Positions 25,277 through 34,026 of a stretch of DNA of 62,144 bases are shown here, piece after piece. This stretch comes from an uncultured Bacteroidales bacterium (GTDB lineage: Bacteria; Bacteroidota; Bacteroidia; Bacteroidales; F082). The position numbers and the translations under genes are program-made. Below the pieces are notes generated by a model. That model saw only the letters and a program-made list of their open reading frames with translations. It did no database searches and was not told where the DNA came from. The stretch's first letter is position 1. Each line of letters opens with the position of its first letter. The stretch is taken from the NCBI GenBank assembly GCA_900318465.1, contig ONKQ01000011.1:1-62144 (forward strand), read 5' to 3'.

Positions 25277-25888
25277 ATGAAGATTGTATGTATTGGGCGC
25301 AACTATCTTGCGCACGTCAAGGAGCTTGACAACGACCTGCCGACCGAGCCGCTGTTTTTCATGAAGCCTGAAATGGCCTTGTTGACGGCGGGCAAACCGT
25401 TCATTTACCCCGATTTCTCGAAGGAAATCCATTACGAGACCGAGTTGGTGTTGCGCATCTGCAAGACGGCCCGCTCCATCGCTGAGGAATGTGCCGCCGA
25501 CTATTACGACGCCATCACCGTGGGCATCGACTTCACCGCCCGCGACTTGCAGCGCGAGTGCAAGGCCAAAGGCCATCCGTGGGAGAAAGCCAAGGCTTTT
25601 GACGACTCGGCACCAATGGGTGAGTTCAAGAAAATCAGTGCGTTGAAGTGTCCCGATGACATCGCTTTTGGCATGAAACTCAACGGCAAATGGGTGCAGC
25701 AAGGCCACAGCCGCGACATGATTTTCAGTTTCAATCGGATCGTTGCCCATGTCTCGCGTTTCGTCACTTTGGAAGCAGGCGACTGCATCTTCACAGGCAC
25801 TCCGCAGGGTGTAGGCGAGGTGCATGTCGGCGACACATTGGAACTTTTCTTGGAAGATGAACCGATGTTTTCGTTTTGTGTGAAATAA
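25277..25888 (+). CDS. Fumarylacetoacetate hydrolase family protein
   Basis: The 203-residue protein starts MKIVCIGRNYLAHVKEL and carries IHYETELVLRICK, with metal-binding Glu residues, GIDFTARDLQRECKAKG and the closing motif CIFTGTPQGVG. This is the short FAH form (YcgM type), known to act as an acylpyruvate hydrolase or oxaloacetate decarboxylase. The substrate here is not certain. It lies four bases after the exonuclease gene. Confidence 0.9.
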   Translation: MKIVCIGRNYLAHVKELDNDLPTEPLFFMKPEMALLTAGKPFIYPDFSKEIHYETELVLRICKTARSIAEECAADYYDAITVGIDFTARDLQRECKAKGHPWEKAKAFDDSAPMGEFKKISALKCPDDIAFGMKLNGKWVQQGHSRDMIFSFNRIVAHVSRFVTLEAGDCIFTGTPQGVGEVHVGDTLELFLEDEPMFSFCVK

Positions 25889-25902
25889 AAAAACGTAAAG
25901 CA

Positions 25903-27960
25903 ATGAATGACAACAAACAACATAAACCTATCCCACCTGTCGCCGCCATCCATCCCCACGCGATGACGATGCACGGCCACACCCGCATAGACAATTACTA
26001 TTGGCTCAACGAGCGCGAAAATCCGGAGGTTTTGGCCTATCTTGAGGCCGAAAACCAATATGCCGATGCCTGTCTGAAACATACTGAACCGCTTCAGAAG
26101 CAGTTGTTTAAGGAAATCACGGGACGCATCAAGCAGGACGACAACTCTGTGCCCATCAAGATTCGCGACTACTATCATTATACGCGCTTCGAGGAGGGGA
26201 AGGAGTATCCCATCTTCTGCCGCAAGAAACACAGTTTGGAGGCTCCCGAGGAGATTCTTTTGGACGGCAACCAGCTTGCAGAAGGCCATGCCTTTTTTGA
26301 AATCGGCGAAATCAGCCTCAGCGAGGACGACCGTCTTTTGGCGTATTCTGTCGACACGGTGAGCCGCCGCATCTACACGGTTTTTGTCAAGGATTTGACG
26401 ACGGGCGAGTTGTTGGGCGAGCCTATAGCGAACACTTCGGGCAATATCGTGTGGGCCAGCGACAACCAAACGCTTTTTTATAGTGTGAAAGACGAGACCT
26501 TGCGCCCGTTCAGGATTATGCGCCATCGTTTGGGGACTTCCGTTGCCGACGATGTGCAGGTGTATGAGGAAAAGGATGAGACTTTCGTTACCTATATCAG
26601 CAAGACGAAATCAAGGAAATATCTGATAATCAATTCGGAATCGACACTATCGTCGGAGTGCCGCATTTTGGAGAGCAACCAGCCCGAAGGTGAGTTCCGC
26701 GTTTTTCAGGAGCGTCAGCCTGATATGCTTTATGGCATCGACCATTACCGCGAGCATTTCTATATCCAGACCAACGCCGACGGCGCAAAGAACTATAAGA
26801 TTATGCGCACACCCGTCGGGCAGACCGCGAAGAGCCACTGGGAGGAAGTGGTGGCTCATCGTGAGAAGGTGTTGATTGAAGGTATCACCTTGTTCGACAA
26901 GTTCTTCGTCATCGAGGAGCGCGAGGGTGGTTTGGTGAAGATTAGGGTCACTACTTGGGATGGCGCTACCGATTATTATATCGACTTCGGCGAACCGGCC
27001 TACACCGCTGGCGTGGGCGGCAACCCCGACTTTGATGCGGTCGCGCTGCGTTATGTCTATACCTCGATGACTACGCCTTCGTCGGTCTATGAGTTTGATA
27101 TGGAGAAGCGGACCAAGACCTTGCTCAAACGGCAGGAAGTGGTAGGTGGCTATAACCCAGAGGATTATGTTACGGAACGGCTGATGGTGCCCTCGCACGA
27201 CGGCGTGTTGGTGCCCGTGTCGATTGTGTATAGGAAAGATATGGCCAAAAACCAGGCGCATCCGCTTGTCCTTTATGGCTACGGCTCATACGGCTCCAGC
27301 TTGGATGCCTATTTCTCCGTGGCGCGGCTGAGCCTTTTGGACCGAGGCTTCATTTGGGCCATCGCCCACATCCGTGGCGGCGAGGAGATGGGCCGCCGGT
27401 GGTATGATGACGGCAAGATGCTGAACAAGAAGAACACTTTCCTCGATTTCATTGCCTGCGCCGAGCATCTTATCAAGATGGGTTACACCTCGCCGAGTCA
27501 GCTCTTTGCCATGGGTGGCAGCGCGGGTGGTTTGCTGGTGGGTGCGGTGGCCAACATGCGGCCTGAGTTGTGGAAAGGCATCGTTGCGCAAGTGCCTTTC
27601 GTGGATGTGGTGACCACGATGCTTGACGAGAGCATACCGCTCACCACGGGCGAGTACGATGAATGGGGCAACCCCAACGAGAAGCAGTATTACGACTACA
27701 TGCTTTCCTATTCGCCTTACGACAATGTGGAGGCCAAGGACTATCCCGCCATGCTCATCACTACGGGACTGCACGACAGCCAGGTGCAGTATTGGGAGCC
27801 TGCCAAATGGGCTGCCAAGCTTCGCGCTTTGAAGACTGACAACAACCCTTTGTATCTCAAGACCGAAATGGACTACGGCCACGGCGGTGCCTCTGGCCGC
27901 TTCGAGGGCTACAAAGAGGTGGCTTTGGAGTATGCTTTTATGATGGATTTATTGTGCTGA
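25903..27960 (+). CDS. ptrB: Oligopeptidase B (S9A serine peptidase)
   Basis: The ATG at 25903 gives 685 residues and no signal peptide, so the enzyme is cytosolic. A beta-propeller covers residues of roughly 75-410. The alpha/beta hydrolase domain follows with YGYGSYG, HIRGGEEMGRRWYDDGK, the nucleophile in MGGSAGGLL, the Asp of the triad in the LITTGLHDSQVQYWEP region, and the His in DYGHGGASGR. It cleaves peptides after basic residues. It ends seven bases from the end of the converging TIR gene. Confidence 0.94.
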   Translation: MNDNKQHKPIPPVAAIHPHAMTMHGHTRIDNYYWLNERENPEVLAYLEAENQYADACLKHTEPLQKQLFKEITGRIKQDDNSVPIKIRDYYHYTRFEEGKEYPIFCRKKHSLEAPEEILLDGNQLAEGHAFFEIGEISLSEDDRLLAYSVDTVSRRIYTVFVKDLTTGELLGEPIANTSGNIVWASDNQTLFYSVKDETLRPFRIMRHRLGTSVADDVQVYEEKDETFVTYISKTKSRKYLIINSESTLSSECRILESNQPEGEFRVFQERQPDMLYGIDHYREHFYIQTNADGAKNYKIMRTPVGQTAKSHWEEVVAHREKVLIEGITLFDKFFVIEEREGGLVKIRVTTWDGATDYYIDFGEPAYTAGVGGNPDFDAVALRYVYTSMTTPSSVYEFDMEKRTKTLLKRQEVVGGYNPEDYVTERLMVPSHDGVLVPVSIVYRKDMAKNQAHPLVLYGYGSYGSSLDAYFSVARLSLLDRGFIWAIAHIRGGEEMGRRWYDDGKMLNKKNTFLDFIACAEHLIKMGYTSPSQLFAMGGSAGGLLVGAVANMRPELWKGIVAQVPFVDVVTTMLDESIPLTTGEYDEWGNPNEKQYYDYMLSYSPYDNVEAKDYPAMLITTGLHDSQVQYWEPAKWAAKLRALKTDNNPLYLKTEMDYGHGGASGRFEGYKEVALEYAFMMDLLC

Positions 27961-27967
27961 TTTTGTG

Positions 27968-30796
27968 TTATTTAGCATTGTAATTATCTGGCGGGGTTTC
28001 TTGTGTTGTTGATCCTCCGTTATTGATTTTCTCCCATAAATCGTTAATCCAATTATTGACTTTTATTGTCCATTCATCGTTAGGATTTTTTGCAAGGCAT
28101 TCTTCTGCCAGGGGCTTTATTTCCTCCAAAATGGATTTGGCGGGTTCAACTTTCTCAGTATCAAAATACAGTTTTGCAAGTCTGTATTTATATTCTACCC
28201 ATTTAATCAAGAATAGTTTACGATTAACTTCCAATAAGGGTTCTTCAGTTTCTATTGCCTTTTTGAAGTATGCTTCTGCTGATTCGAGGTTTTTTAAAAT
28301 GTTTTTCTGAAGGAGAGCAAGATTATTGTATGCCAAAGCCAAACTATTCTGATATATTGGATCTTTTGGTAATTGTTCTTTTATTTCTATTTCTTTTTTG
28401 TAATTCGTTTCTGCTGATTTATAGTCGTTTAAATGGTTCTTTTGTAAAATAGCAAGATTGCCGATTGTTTTTGATAATTGATACTGATAATGATGATTGT
28501 CTTTCGGTAATTCTTTTCCTATTTCTATTGCTTTGTTGTAATTGGTTTCTGCTGATTCATAGTCGGTTAGATGGTCTGCTTGTGAATTAGCAAGGTTGTA
28601 GTATGCTGCCGCCAACCAATGCTGGTTCTCAAGATTGTTTTTTGGTAGTTCTTCTCGGATTTCTATAGCCTTTTTGTAATTGGTTTCTGCTGATCTGTAG
28701 TCATTTAAATGGTCGCCTTGTAAATTTGCAAGATTGTTGTATGCCAATGCCAACCCATTCTGATAATCCGTATTATCTTTGGGTAATTGTTCCCTAATCT
28801 CAATTGATTTGTTGAAATTAATTTCCGCTGATTTATAGTCGTTTAAAAGGTCTTTTTGTAAAAGAGCAAGATTCATATATCCAATTGCCAAATCCTTCTG
28901 ATAATCGAAATTCTTTGGATTGCTTTCTACTTTTTTTACAGCTATTGCAATATATTTTTCATACAGTCTTTTTGCATCATCGGTTTTCCATAATTCCTTC
29001 AATTTGATACCCACTCTGTTTAGCAAATTATAATTGTAATCTGGAACTATATCATATTCACACAAACTATTTCCGATACAGTCTGCGTATGGGATGAAAT
29101 CATAATATCTGTATTTTCTGATTTTTTCAATATTACTCAAATATGCAGAATAATCCTTCTCGGAAATATCAATCTGTCCACGCAAGGATTCTGCCAATAG
29201 GCCATGAAGTTTATATAATGTCTTTCCATCAGGAAGATCTTTTTGTGTAAGAATAGCACGTTTGTACAGTGCAACTATGGCGTTTTCGTAATCATCATCA
29301 GAGGCAAAAACACCTTTCAAGAGGTTTTTAATTACGTTGTAATCAATGTATTCTGCCTGCCACAAAATGAAATGGCACAATAGTTTTTGTGCATTGGGTT
29401 TGAAGGTGTTGTAGTCTATGAGTTTTTTCAAAAACGAAACTATCTTGTTATGCCGGTCGATTGCGCTTACACCTTCGCTAATATCTTCCTCCCTGAAATA
29501 CTCGCCGTAGAAAACCTTTTTGATTTCAGCCAAAGACTTTTTGGGCAATCCGTTTAAATATAATCCAAGTTGTTCCGCCAAAATTGGGGTATAATCTATA
29601 AACTTGCAAAGCCCGTCAAAATCTTCAAAATCTTTATACTTGTCACCCGCTTTCAACACAAACAACTTTTTTATAAACTCATCATCTTGATTGTCGTTAA
29701 GGTTCTTGAAATTGAATGTCGTAAAGTGCTCCCGCGAAAGAATCAGGACGTGCCAATTGTCGACGTGGAGTTCGTCTATAAACTTTTTATTATCCGTTTC
29801 TTTCGTCGTTTCGTTGATGTCCAAAACAAGCAAATTGGGTTTGTCGGATTTATAGTTTTCTTCCAAAAATGCGATTATTTTTTTATATAAACCTTCGCCA
29901 TTTTTATGCCGCAAATTCAAAGTGAGGTTTATCTGTTTAACGAAATCGTCTTTAATATTGTTGTTTACAGCCACGTATGCGATTTCGTTGAAGTCATCTT
30001 TGTGTTTTTGCATCATAAGATAGGTAAGCGAGGTTTTGCCACCACCGCCTACACCGACAAGATTAAAGAAACGGTTTTTGCTAATTCCATTGTAGAGGTT
30101 TTCCGCTTCCGCATTTCTGGGCAAAAGGTCTTTTGGAATAGAAACAGGGAAAGATGGTATGGAACTGTCTGTTTCTGGCTTTTTGTTATTAGGTTTATTA
30201 TTAGGAATTTGTTGAAAATAATCTTTTAATTGCTTGATAATAACAGCATAATTGTTCTCCCTAATTTTTGTAATATCATACCTGTTGTAATCAGACAAAA
30301 ATTGGTACATATCGTCTAAAGCACCAAAATAAAAGCCCGCATTAGCGGCTTCTGATTCAACCGTTTTTAATGGAGGATAACCTTGTTCCTGTTTATGAAT
30401 TATTCTATTCTTACGCTCATTAAAAAACTTGTAATACTTTTCAGCAATTTTATCATCAGAAATATTTGCATTTTCCAAAACAATCGGGTAGACTCTTTCC
30501 CAAATCTTTCCGTTTTTTCGTATCAAATGCCATTCGTTCATGCAATGCACGGATTTCAAATACCTTTCGCTAATTACCACGATTATTGCGGAACCTTCTC
30601 CGATTTTTTCTTCAGATTCTTGAATACTTGAACGATAATCACACAAATTTTCCTTATCACGCTTATACATTATATTGTTGTCGTCAAGTATTTTGCATAA
30701 CTTGTCAACATCTTCTTCTATATCTGGATATTCGCTATTTGCCCAAGCATACGAGAAGTACACGGGATTATTCGGGTTTATGTATTCTTTTTCCAT
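27968..30796 (-). CDS. TIR-STAND NTPase-TPR protein, candidate immune sensor
   Basis: The 942-residue protein has three parts. Residues of roughly 10-190 form a TIR domain (VYFSYAWAN, then SERYLKSVHCMNEW); Glu88 occupies the position of the catalytic Glu in NAD-cleaving TIR domains. Residues of roughly 225-600 form a STAND NTPase with Walker A GVGGGGKTSL (248-257) and Walker B NLLVLD (321-326). From about 625 on there are five TPR-like repeats of 44-45 residues (AYNNLANLQ, then DYRSAETNYKKAIEI), as in kinesin light chain. The layout resembles NLR-type phage sensors, in which the repeats read a trigger and the TIR part destroys NAD. The gene is clearly AT-richer than its neighbours and stands alone. 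Confidence 0.9.
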   Translation of the reverse strand: MEKEYINPNNPVYFSYAWANSEYPDIEEDVDKLCKILDDNNIMYKRDKENLCDYRSSIQESEEKIGEGSAIIVVISERYLKSVHCMNEWHLIRKNGKIWERVYPIVLENANISDDKIAEKYYKFFNERKNRIIHKQEQGYPPLKTVESEAANAGFYFGALDDMYQFLSDYNRYDITKIRENNYAVIIKQLKDYFQQIPNNKPNNKKPETDSSIPSFPVSIPKDLLPRNAEAENLYNGISKNRFFNLVGVGGGGKTSLTYLMMQKHKDDFNEIAYVAVNNNIKDDFVKQINLTLNLRHKNGEGLYKKIIAFLEENYKSDKPNLLVLDINETTKETDNKKFIDELHVDNWHVLILSREHFTTFNFKNLNDNQDDEFIKKLFVLKAGDKYKDFEDFDGLCKFIDYTPILAEQLGLYLNGLPKKSLAEIKKVFYGEYFREEDISEGVSAIDRHNKIVSFLKKLIDYNTFKPNAQKLLCHFILWQAEYIDYNVIKNLLKGVFASDDDYENAIVALYKRAILTQKDLPDGKTLYKLHGLLAESLRGQIDISEKDYSAYLSNIEKIRKYRYYDFIPYADCIGNSLCEYDIVPDYNYNLLNRVGIKLKELWKTDDAKRLYEKYIAIAVKKVESNPKNFDYQKDLAIGYMNLALLQKDLLNDYKSAEINFNKSIEIREQLPKDNTDYQNGLALAYNNLANLQGDHLNDYRSAETNYKKAIEIREELPKNNLENQHWLAAAYYNLANSQADHLTDYESAETNYNKAIEIGKELPKDNHHYQYQLSKTIGNLAILQKNHLNDYKSAETNYKKEIEIKEQLPKDPIYQNSLALAYNNLALLQKNILKNLESAEAYFKKAIETEEPLLEVNRKLFLIKWVEYKYRLAKLYFDTEKVEPAKSILEEIKPLAEECLAKNPNDEWTIKVNNWINDLWEKINNGGSTTQETPPDNYNAK

Positions 30797-30823
30797 ACCA
30801 AATCATCTTTGAATTTCATCGCC

Positions 30824-30831
30824 CAAAAATA
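30824..30831 (-). promoter_or_regulatory. -7 box of the TIR-STAND-TPR gene
   Basis: The minus strand reads TATTTTTG, 27 bases before the ATG. Confidence 0.55.
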
Positions 30832-30862
30832 CACAAATAACAAAACAATCACGGGAAAATTC

Positions 30863-30891
30863 TTTGGGTTGGATTAAATTTGTTACTTTTG
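30863..30891 (+). promoter_or_regulatory. Promoter of the CpcT-like gene (-33 and -7)
   Basis: TTTG at 30863-30866 and TACTTTTG at 30884-30891 are spaced by 17 bases. This is one of the most complete Bacteroidota promoters in the window. It leaves a leader of about 60 bases. Confidence 0.7.
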
Positions 30892-30958
30892 TAGCGTAAT
30901 AAAGACAACAACTTATGGCATACCACCGTTTAGGAACCATATAAAAGTCAGATTTAGT

Positions 30959-31552
30959 ATGAAAAGAATTGCCCTTATTTTTGCTGTTATCCTTTTGGCC
31001 TTCAACGGCTTTGCACAGAAAAGCCCTCGATTCACCGAAGACGACGTGAAGCAGTTTTACCGCACCATCCAAGGCGACTATACCTTGCTCAACAACAACG
31101 ACTCGGCGGTGGCCTCCGTGCATTTCACCCCGATTTGGGAGTCGTCGGGCAACCGCTTCCAATGGCTCTATCTTGAGGTTTTGCGCGGCAAGGACGTAGT
31201 GTTGCAAAAGGTTTTGGAAGTCAAGCCGAAAGACGATAAGGTGTTCAGAGTCATCATGTACGACCTGAAAAATCCGGAGCTGTTTGTCGGAAAGTGGGGC
31301 AACCGCAACTTCTTCGACGGGTTCAATACCAGCATCCTCAAAGGCAAAATCAAGCTGACTTTTGTGAAGACCTCCGACTTCTCGTACCAGATGAACGGCT
31401 TCAAGCGCATCCCTTCCGTGAGCTGTTTTCCAAAAGATGATATATTGCATTTCAAGTTTGTGCAGGAAGACGAGCGTTTCTATATCAAGCGGATGCCAGC
31501 CGGCACCAATCGTATTTTGGGCTACCAAGGCCTGAAGGAACTGACCGATTGA
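30959..31552 (+). CDS. CpcT/CpeT-like protein, exported
   Basis: The 197-residue protein has a signal peptide (MKRIALIFAVILLAFNGFAQ). The body matches the CpcT/CpeT family pattern: a short helix and FYRTIQGDYT, the strand FTPIW, QWLYLEVL, and RVIMYDLKNPELFVGKW. Members in cyanobacteria attach bilins. In Bacteroidota there are no phycobiliproteins and the role is unknown; it is probably a small ligand-binding periplasmic protein. It precedes the GtrA gene on the same strand. Confidence 0.78.
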   Translation: MKRIALIFAVILLAFNGFAQKSPRFTEDDVKQFYRTIQGDYTLLNNNDSAVASVHFTPIWESSGNRFQWLYLEVLRGKDVVLQKVLEVKPKDDKVFRVIMYDLKNPELFVGKWGNRNFFDGFNTSILKGKIKLTFVKTSDFSYQMNGFKRIPSVSCFPKDDILHFKFVQEDERFYIKRMPAGTNRILGYQGLKELTD

Positions 31553-31589
31553 CCTTTCGGTTGACGTCTTATTGATTCACGAAACGAGA

Positions 31590-32000
31590 ATGAAATCCTT
31601 GTTGCTGAATATAGTACTATCTCGCGATTTTCTGCTGAAGTTCCTGAAATTCGGCGTGGTAGGCTTCTCGGGCGTGTTTGTCAACTTTGGCGTGACCTAC
31701 GTCTGCAAGGAATGGCTGAAGTGGAACAAATACCTGAGCAACATCCTCGGTTTCATCGTTGCCGCCACCTCCAACTACATCCTCAATCGCCTGTGGACTT
31801 TCCAGAGCAGCAACCCACAAATCGGGGCAGAGTACGCCAAATATTTCGGCATTGCATTGGTGGGATTGGGCTTGGACACACTGACGGTCTACCTGCTCAA
31901 CGGCAAGCTGAAATGGAACTTCTACCTTAGCAAAGTGTTTGCCGTGGGCGTTTCCACCTTGTGGAATTTCTTTGGAAATCTGTTGTTTACGTTTGCCTGA
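31590..32000 (+). CDS. GtrA-family membrane protein
   Basis: The ATG at 31590 gives 136 residues with four hydrophobic helices. The family signs are LKFGVVGFSGVFVNFGVTY, VAATSNYILNRLWTF and WNFFGNLLFTF. GtrA-like proteins are thought to flip or place lipid-linked sugars (undecaprenyl-phosphate glucose in the type case) at the inner membrane. No partner glycosyltransferase adjoins it here. It ends 27 bases from the converging cdd gene. Confidence 0.88.
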   Translation: MKSLLLNIVLSRDFLLKFLKFGVVGFSGVFVNFGVTYVCKEWLKWNKYLSNILGFIVAATSNYILNRLWTFQSSNPQIGAEYAKYFGIALVGLGLDTLTVYLLNGKLKWNFYLSKVFAVGVSTLWNFFGNLLFTFA

Positions 32001-32027
32001 TGATTACAACGTCTCGTAGTCTTGTGT

Positions 32028-32510
32028 CTACAAAAACTTGTCGAGAAAGACAAACGGCACCAACGACTCGATGCCGTCGAAGGCCATGATAGGCCCTGTC
32101 TCGCCTTGGCACAACACGCGCAGCGGCACACCTGAACGTTGCTCCACTTGCACCATCACTTGACGGCAGGCCGCGCATGGGGCAATCGGCTCGTCAAGCA
32201 TTTTGCTCTCCGACTTTGCAGTGACGGCAAGTGCCTCAATGGCCACATCGGGGTATTGTGCCTGTGCCGCAAATAGTGTCACACGCTCGGCGCATAGGCC
32301 GCTGGGGTAGGCCGCATTCTCTATGTTGCAACCTGTGACGATTTTGCCGTTGGCCAATCGTACTGCCGCACCTACATGGAACTTGGAATAAGGAGCGTAA
32401 GAGTTTTTCGTGGCCTCATGCGCCAAACGCAACAGTTCGGCGTCTTTTGGGTCAAGCTCGGCTTCGTTGTCGAAGACCGTGTAAGGGCAGATGAAATGTT
32501 CTTTGCGCAT
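32028..32510 (-). CDS. cdd: Cytidine deaminase
   Basis: The enzyme turns cytidine or deoxycytidine into uridine forms in salvage. The 160-residue protein has the catalytic motif GLCAERVTLFAA (with Cys and Glu) and the zinc pair PIAPCAACRQV, plus the substrate strand GCNIENAAYPSG. It is a homotetrameric-type enzyme by length. It has its own promoter. Confidence 0.95.
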   Translation of the reverse strand: MRKEHFICPYTVFDNEAELDPKDAELLRLAHEATKNSYAPYSKFHVGAAVRLANGKIVTGCNIENAAYPSGLCAERVTLFAAQAQYPDVAIEALAVTAKSESKMLDEPIAPCAACRQVMVQVEQRSGVPLRVLCQGETGPIMAFDGIESLVPFVFLDKFL

Positions 32511-32531
32511 CTATTTCTGGTTTAGGTGTCG

Positions 32532-32539
32532 CAAAAATA
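32532..32539 (-). promoter_or_regulatory. -7 box of cdd
   Basis: The minus strand reads TATTTTTG, 21 bases before the cdd ATG and just after the sufS stop codon. Confidence 0.55.
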
Positions 32540-32551
32540 GGAAAAAATGCT

Positions 32552-33805
32552 TTATCTCAGCATCATAGCCGCTTTTTTCACGGCTTTTGTGAAGATTTCC
32601 ACCTCTTCCAAAGTGTTATAAAGCGCAAACGAGGCTCGCACCGTGCCTGGGATGTCGAAGTGTGTCATCACTGGCTCGGCGCAATGATGGCCTGTGCGCA
32701 CCGCCACGCCCATCTTGTCGATAATCGTGCCCAAATCGTAGGGATGGATGCCGTCAATGATGAACGAAACCAAGCCTGAACGCTGTTCCGCCTCGCCGAT
32801 GAAACGAATGTCGTCAATCTCCGAAAGTTGCTGGATGGCGGATTGCAAAAGCTGCGTTTCGTGTTCCTCAACAGCTTTTCTATCAAGGTTTTGCAGAAAT
32901 TGGATGGCGGTTTCCAAGCCCAAGGCAGCACCCACATTGGGCGTTCCCGCCTCGAATTTGTATGGCAACACATTGAAGGTCGTTTTCTCGAAACTCACCG
33001 TGTCGACCATCTCGCCGCCGAATTGATAGGGAGGCAGTTTTTCGAGCCATTCCGCCTTGCCGTACAAGCCGCCGATGCCCATCGGGGCATACATCTTGTG
33101 TCCTGAAAAGACGAAGAAATCACAGTCAAGGTCTTGAACATCAATGGGATGGTGGGCTATGGACTGCGCGCCATCAATAACTACAGGAATGTCGTATTGA
33201 TGCGCCATTGCAATCATTTGCTTGATAGGATTGATGGTACCCAACACATTGGAAATGTGCGCAATGGAAACCACTTTCGGGCCTTCCTTCAACATTTTTT
33301 CGTATTGCTCTATGTCCAAAACACCCTTATCGTCCATTGGCACGACGAGCAGTTGCCCTTGATGTCGCTGAACCATCTGCTGCCACGGCACGAGGTTGGA
33401 ATGATGCTCTATAGCGGTGACCAACACTTTCATTTCTGTCTGCCGCTTCGCGTCATTGCGAGGAACGAAGCAATCCAAAGAGATAAGGTGTTCAAAGGCA
33501 GTCGCCAAAAGGTTCAGCGATTCAGTAGTGCCTCGGGTGAAGATGATTTCTTTGGCTTCCTTGGCGTGGATGAAATTCGCCACGGTTTGTCGGGCGTGTT
33601 CGTATGCCTCGGTCGCCTTTTGGCTCAGATAATGCACACCTCTGTGGATGTTGCAGTTCTCGTGCAGGTAATAGTCGCGCTCGCGCTCAATGACGCACAA
33701 GGGTTTTTGGGTGGTGGCGGCATTGTCGAGATAGACCAAAGGCTTACCGTAAACCTGCTGGTCTAAAACATGGAATTGTTTTCTTATGTCGTTGATGTTC
33801 AACAT
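32552..33805 (-). CDS. sufS: SufS cysteine desulfurase with a translated repeat insertion
   Basis: SufS removes sulfur from cysteine for Fe-S cluster assembly, using pyridoxal phosphate. The 417-residue protein has YLDNAATTQKP, RGTTESLNLLATAF, TAIEHHSNLVPW, DGAQSIAHHPID, FFVFSGHKMYAPMGIG (PLP Lys) and RTGHHCAEP with the catalytic Cys. Residues of roughly 107-124 (LISLDCFVPRNDAKRQTEM) are not part of the family. They are encoded by a palindromic repeat and replace a short surface turn before the EHHSN motif. The frame stays open. It is the last gene of the suf operon, behind a hairpin element. Confidence 0.95.
   Translation of the reverse strand: MLNINDIRKQFHVLDQQVYGKPLVYLDNAATTQKPLCVIERERDYYLHENCNIHRGVHYLSQKATEAYEHARQTVANFIHAKEAKEIIFTRGTTESLNLLATAFEHLISLDCFVPRNDAKRQTEMKVLVTAIEHHSNLVPWQQMVQRHQGQLLVVPMDDKGVLDIEQYEKMLKEGPKVVSIAHISNVLGTINPIKQMIAMAHQYDIPVVIDGAQSIAHHPIDVQDLDCDFFVFSGHKMYAPMGIGGLYGKAEWLEKLPPYQFGGEMVDTVSFEKTTFNVLPYKFEAGTPNVGAALGLETAIQFLQNLDRKAVEEHETQLLQSAIQQLSEIDDIRFIGEAEQRSGLVSFIIDGIHPYDLGTIIDKMGVAVRTGHHCAEPVMTHFDIPGTVRASFALYNTLEEVEIFTKAVKKAAMMLR
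33452..33476. repeat. Palindromic element inside sufS
   Basis: GTCATTGCGAGG is followed by AACGAAGCAATCC. On the coding strand it is read as DCFVPRND. About 32 bases, starting at the CTTCGC before it, also occur at 43109-43133 with one or two differences. Confidence 0.9.
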
Positions 33806-34026
33806 TGTATGTCTGATTTTATCACAAAACTTGCAAAACTTTCAAAACCTGCTTTTGTGATTGGACAATGCAACGGCTTACAACCGCTCGCCGTTGCTTC
33901 TCCGCCTACGGCGGCTGAAAACTCATTGGCTCTTGGCATCCTTTAGGATGCGCTGGAAAGGAGCCGTTTGGCGACTTTCCTTGCAACAATTGTTTTGTCT
34001 GTTTTGAATGTTTTGTTCCAACATTA
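33806..34026. repeat. Intergenic hairpin element, copy 2
   Basis: CAAAAC words on the left (33823-33850) match copy 1 at 21311-21338 in about 25 of 28 positions. On the right GTTTTG words recur at about 10-base spacing. Between them are hairpins GCAACGGC/GCCGTTGC (33870-33897), CCGCC/GGCGG (33902-33914), and GCATCC/GGATGC (33936-33951) nested in GGCTC/GAGCC. It separates sufD from sufS. Confidence 0.8.

Noticed and set aside
27968-30796. Thoeris-type system
   Set aside because: A ThsA-like effector gene is missing on both sides; the neighbours are oligopeptidase B and a CpcT-like protein.
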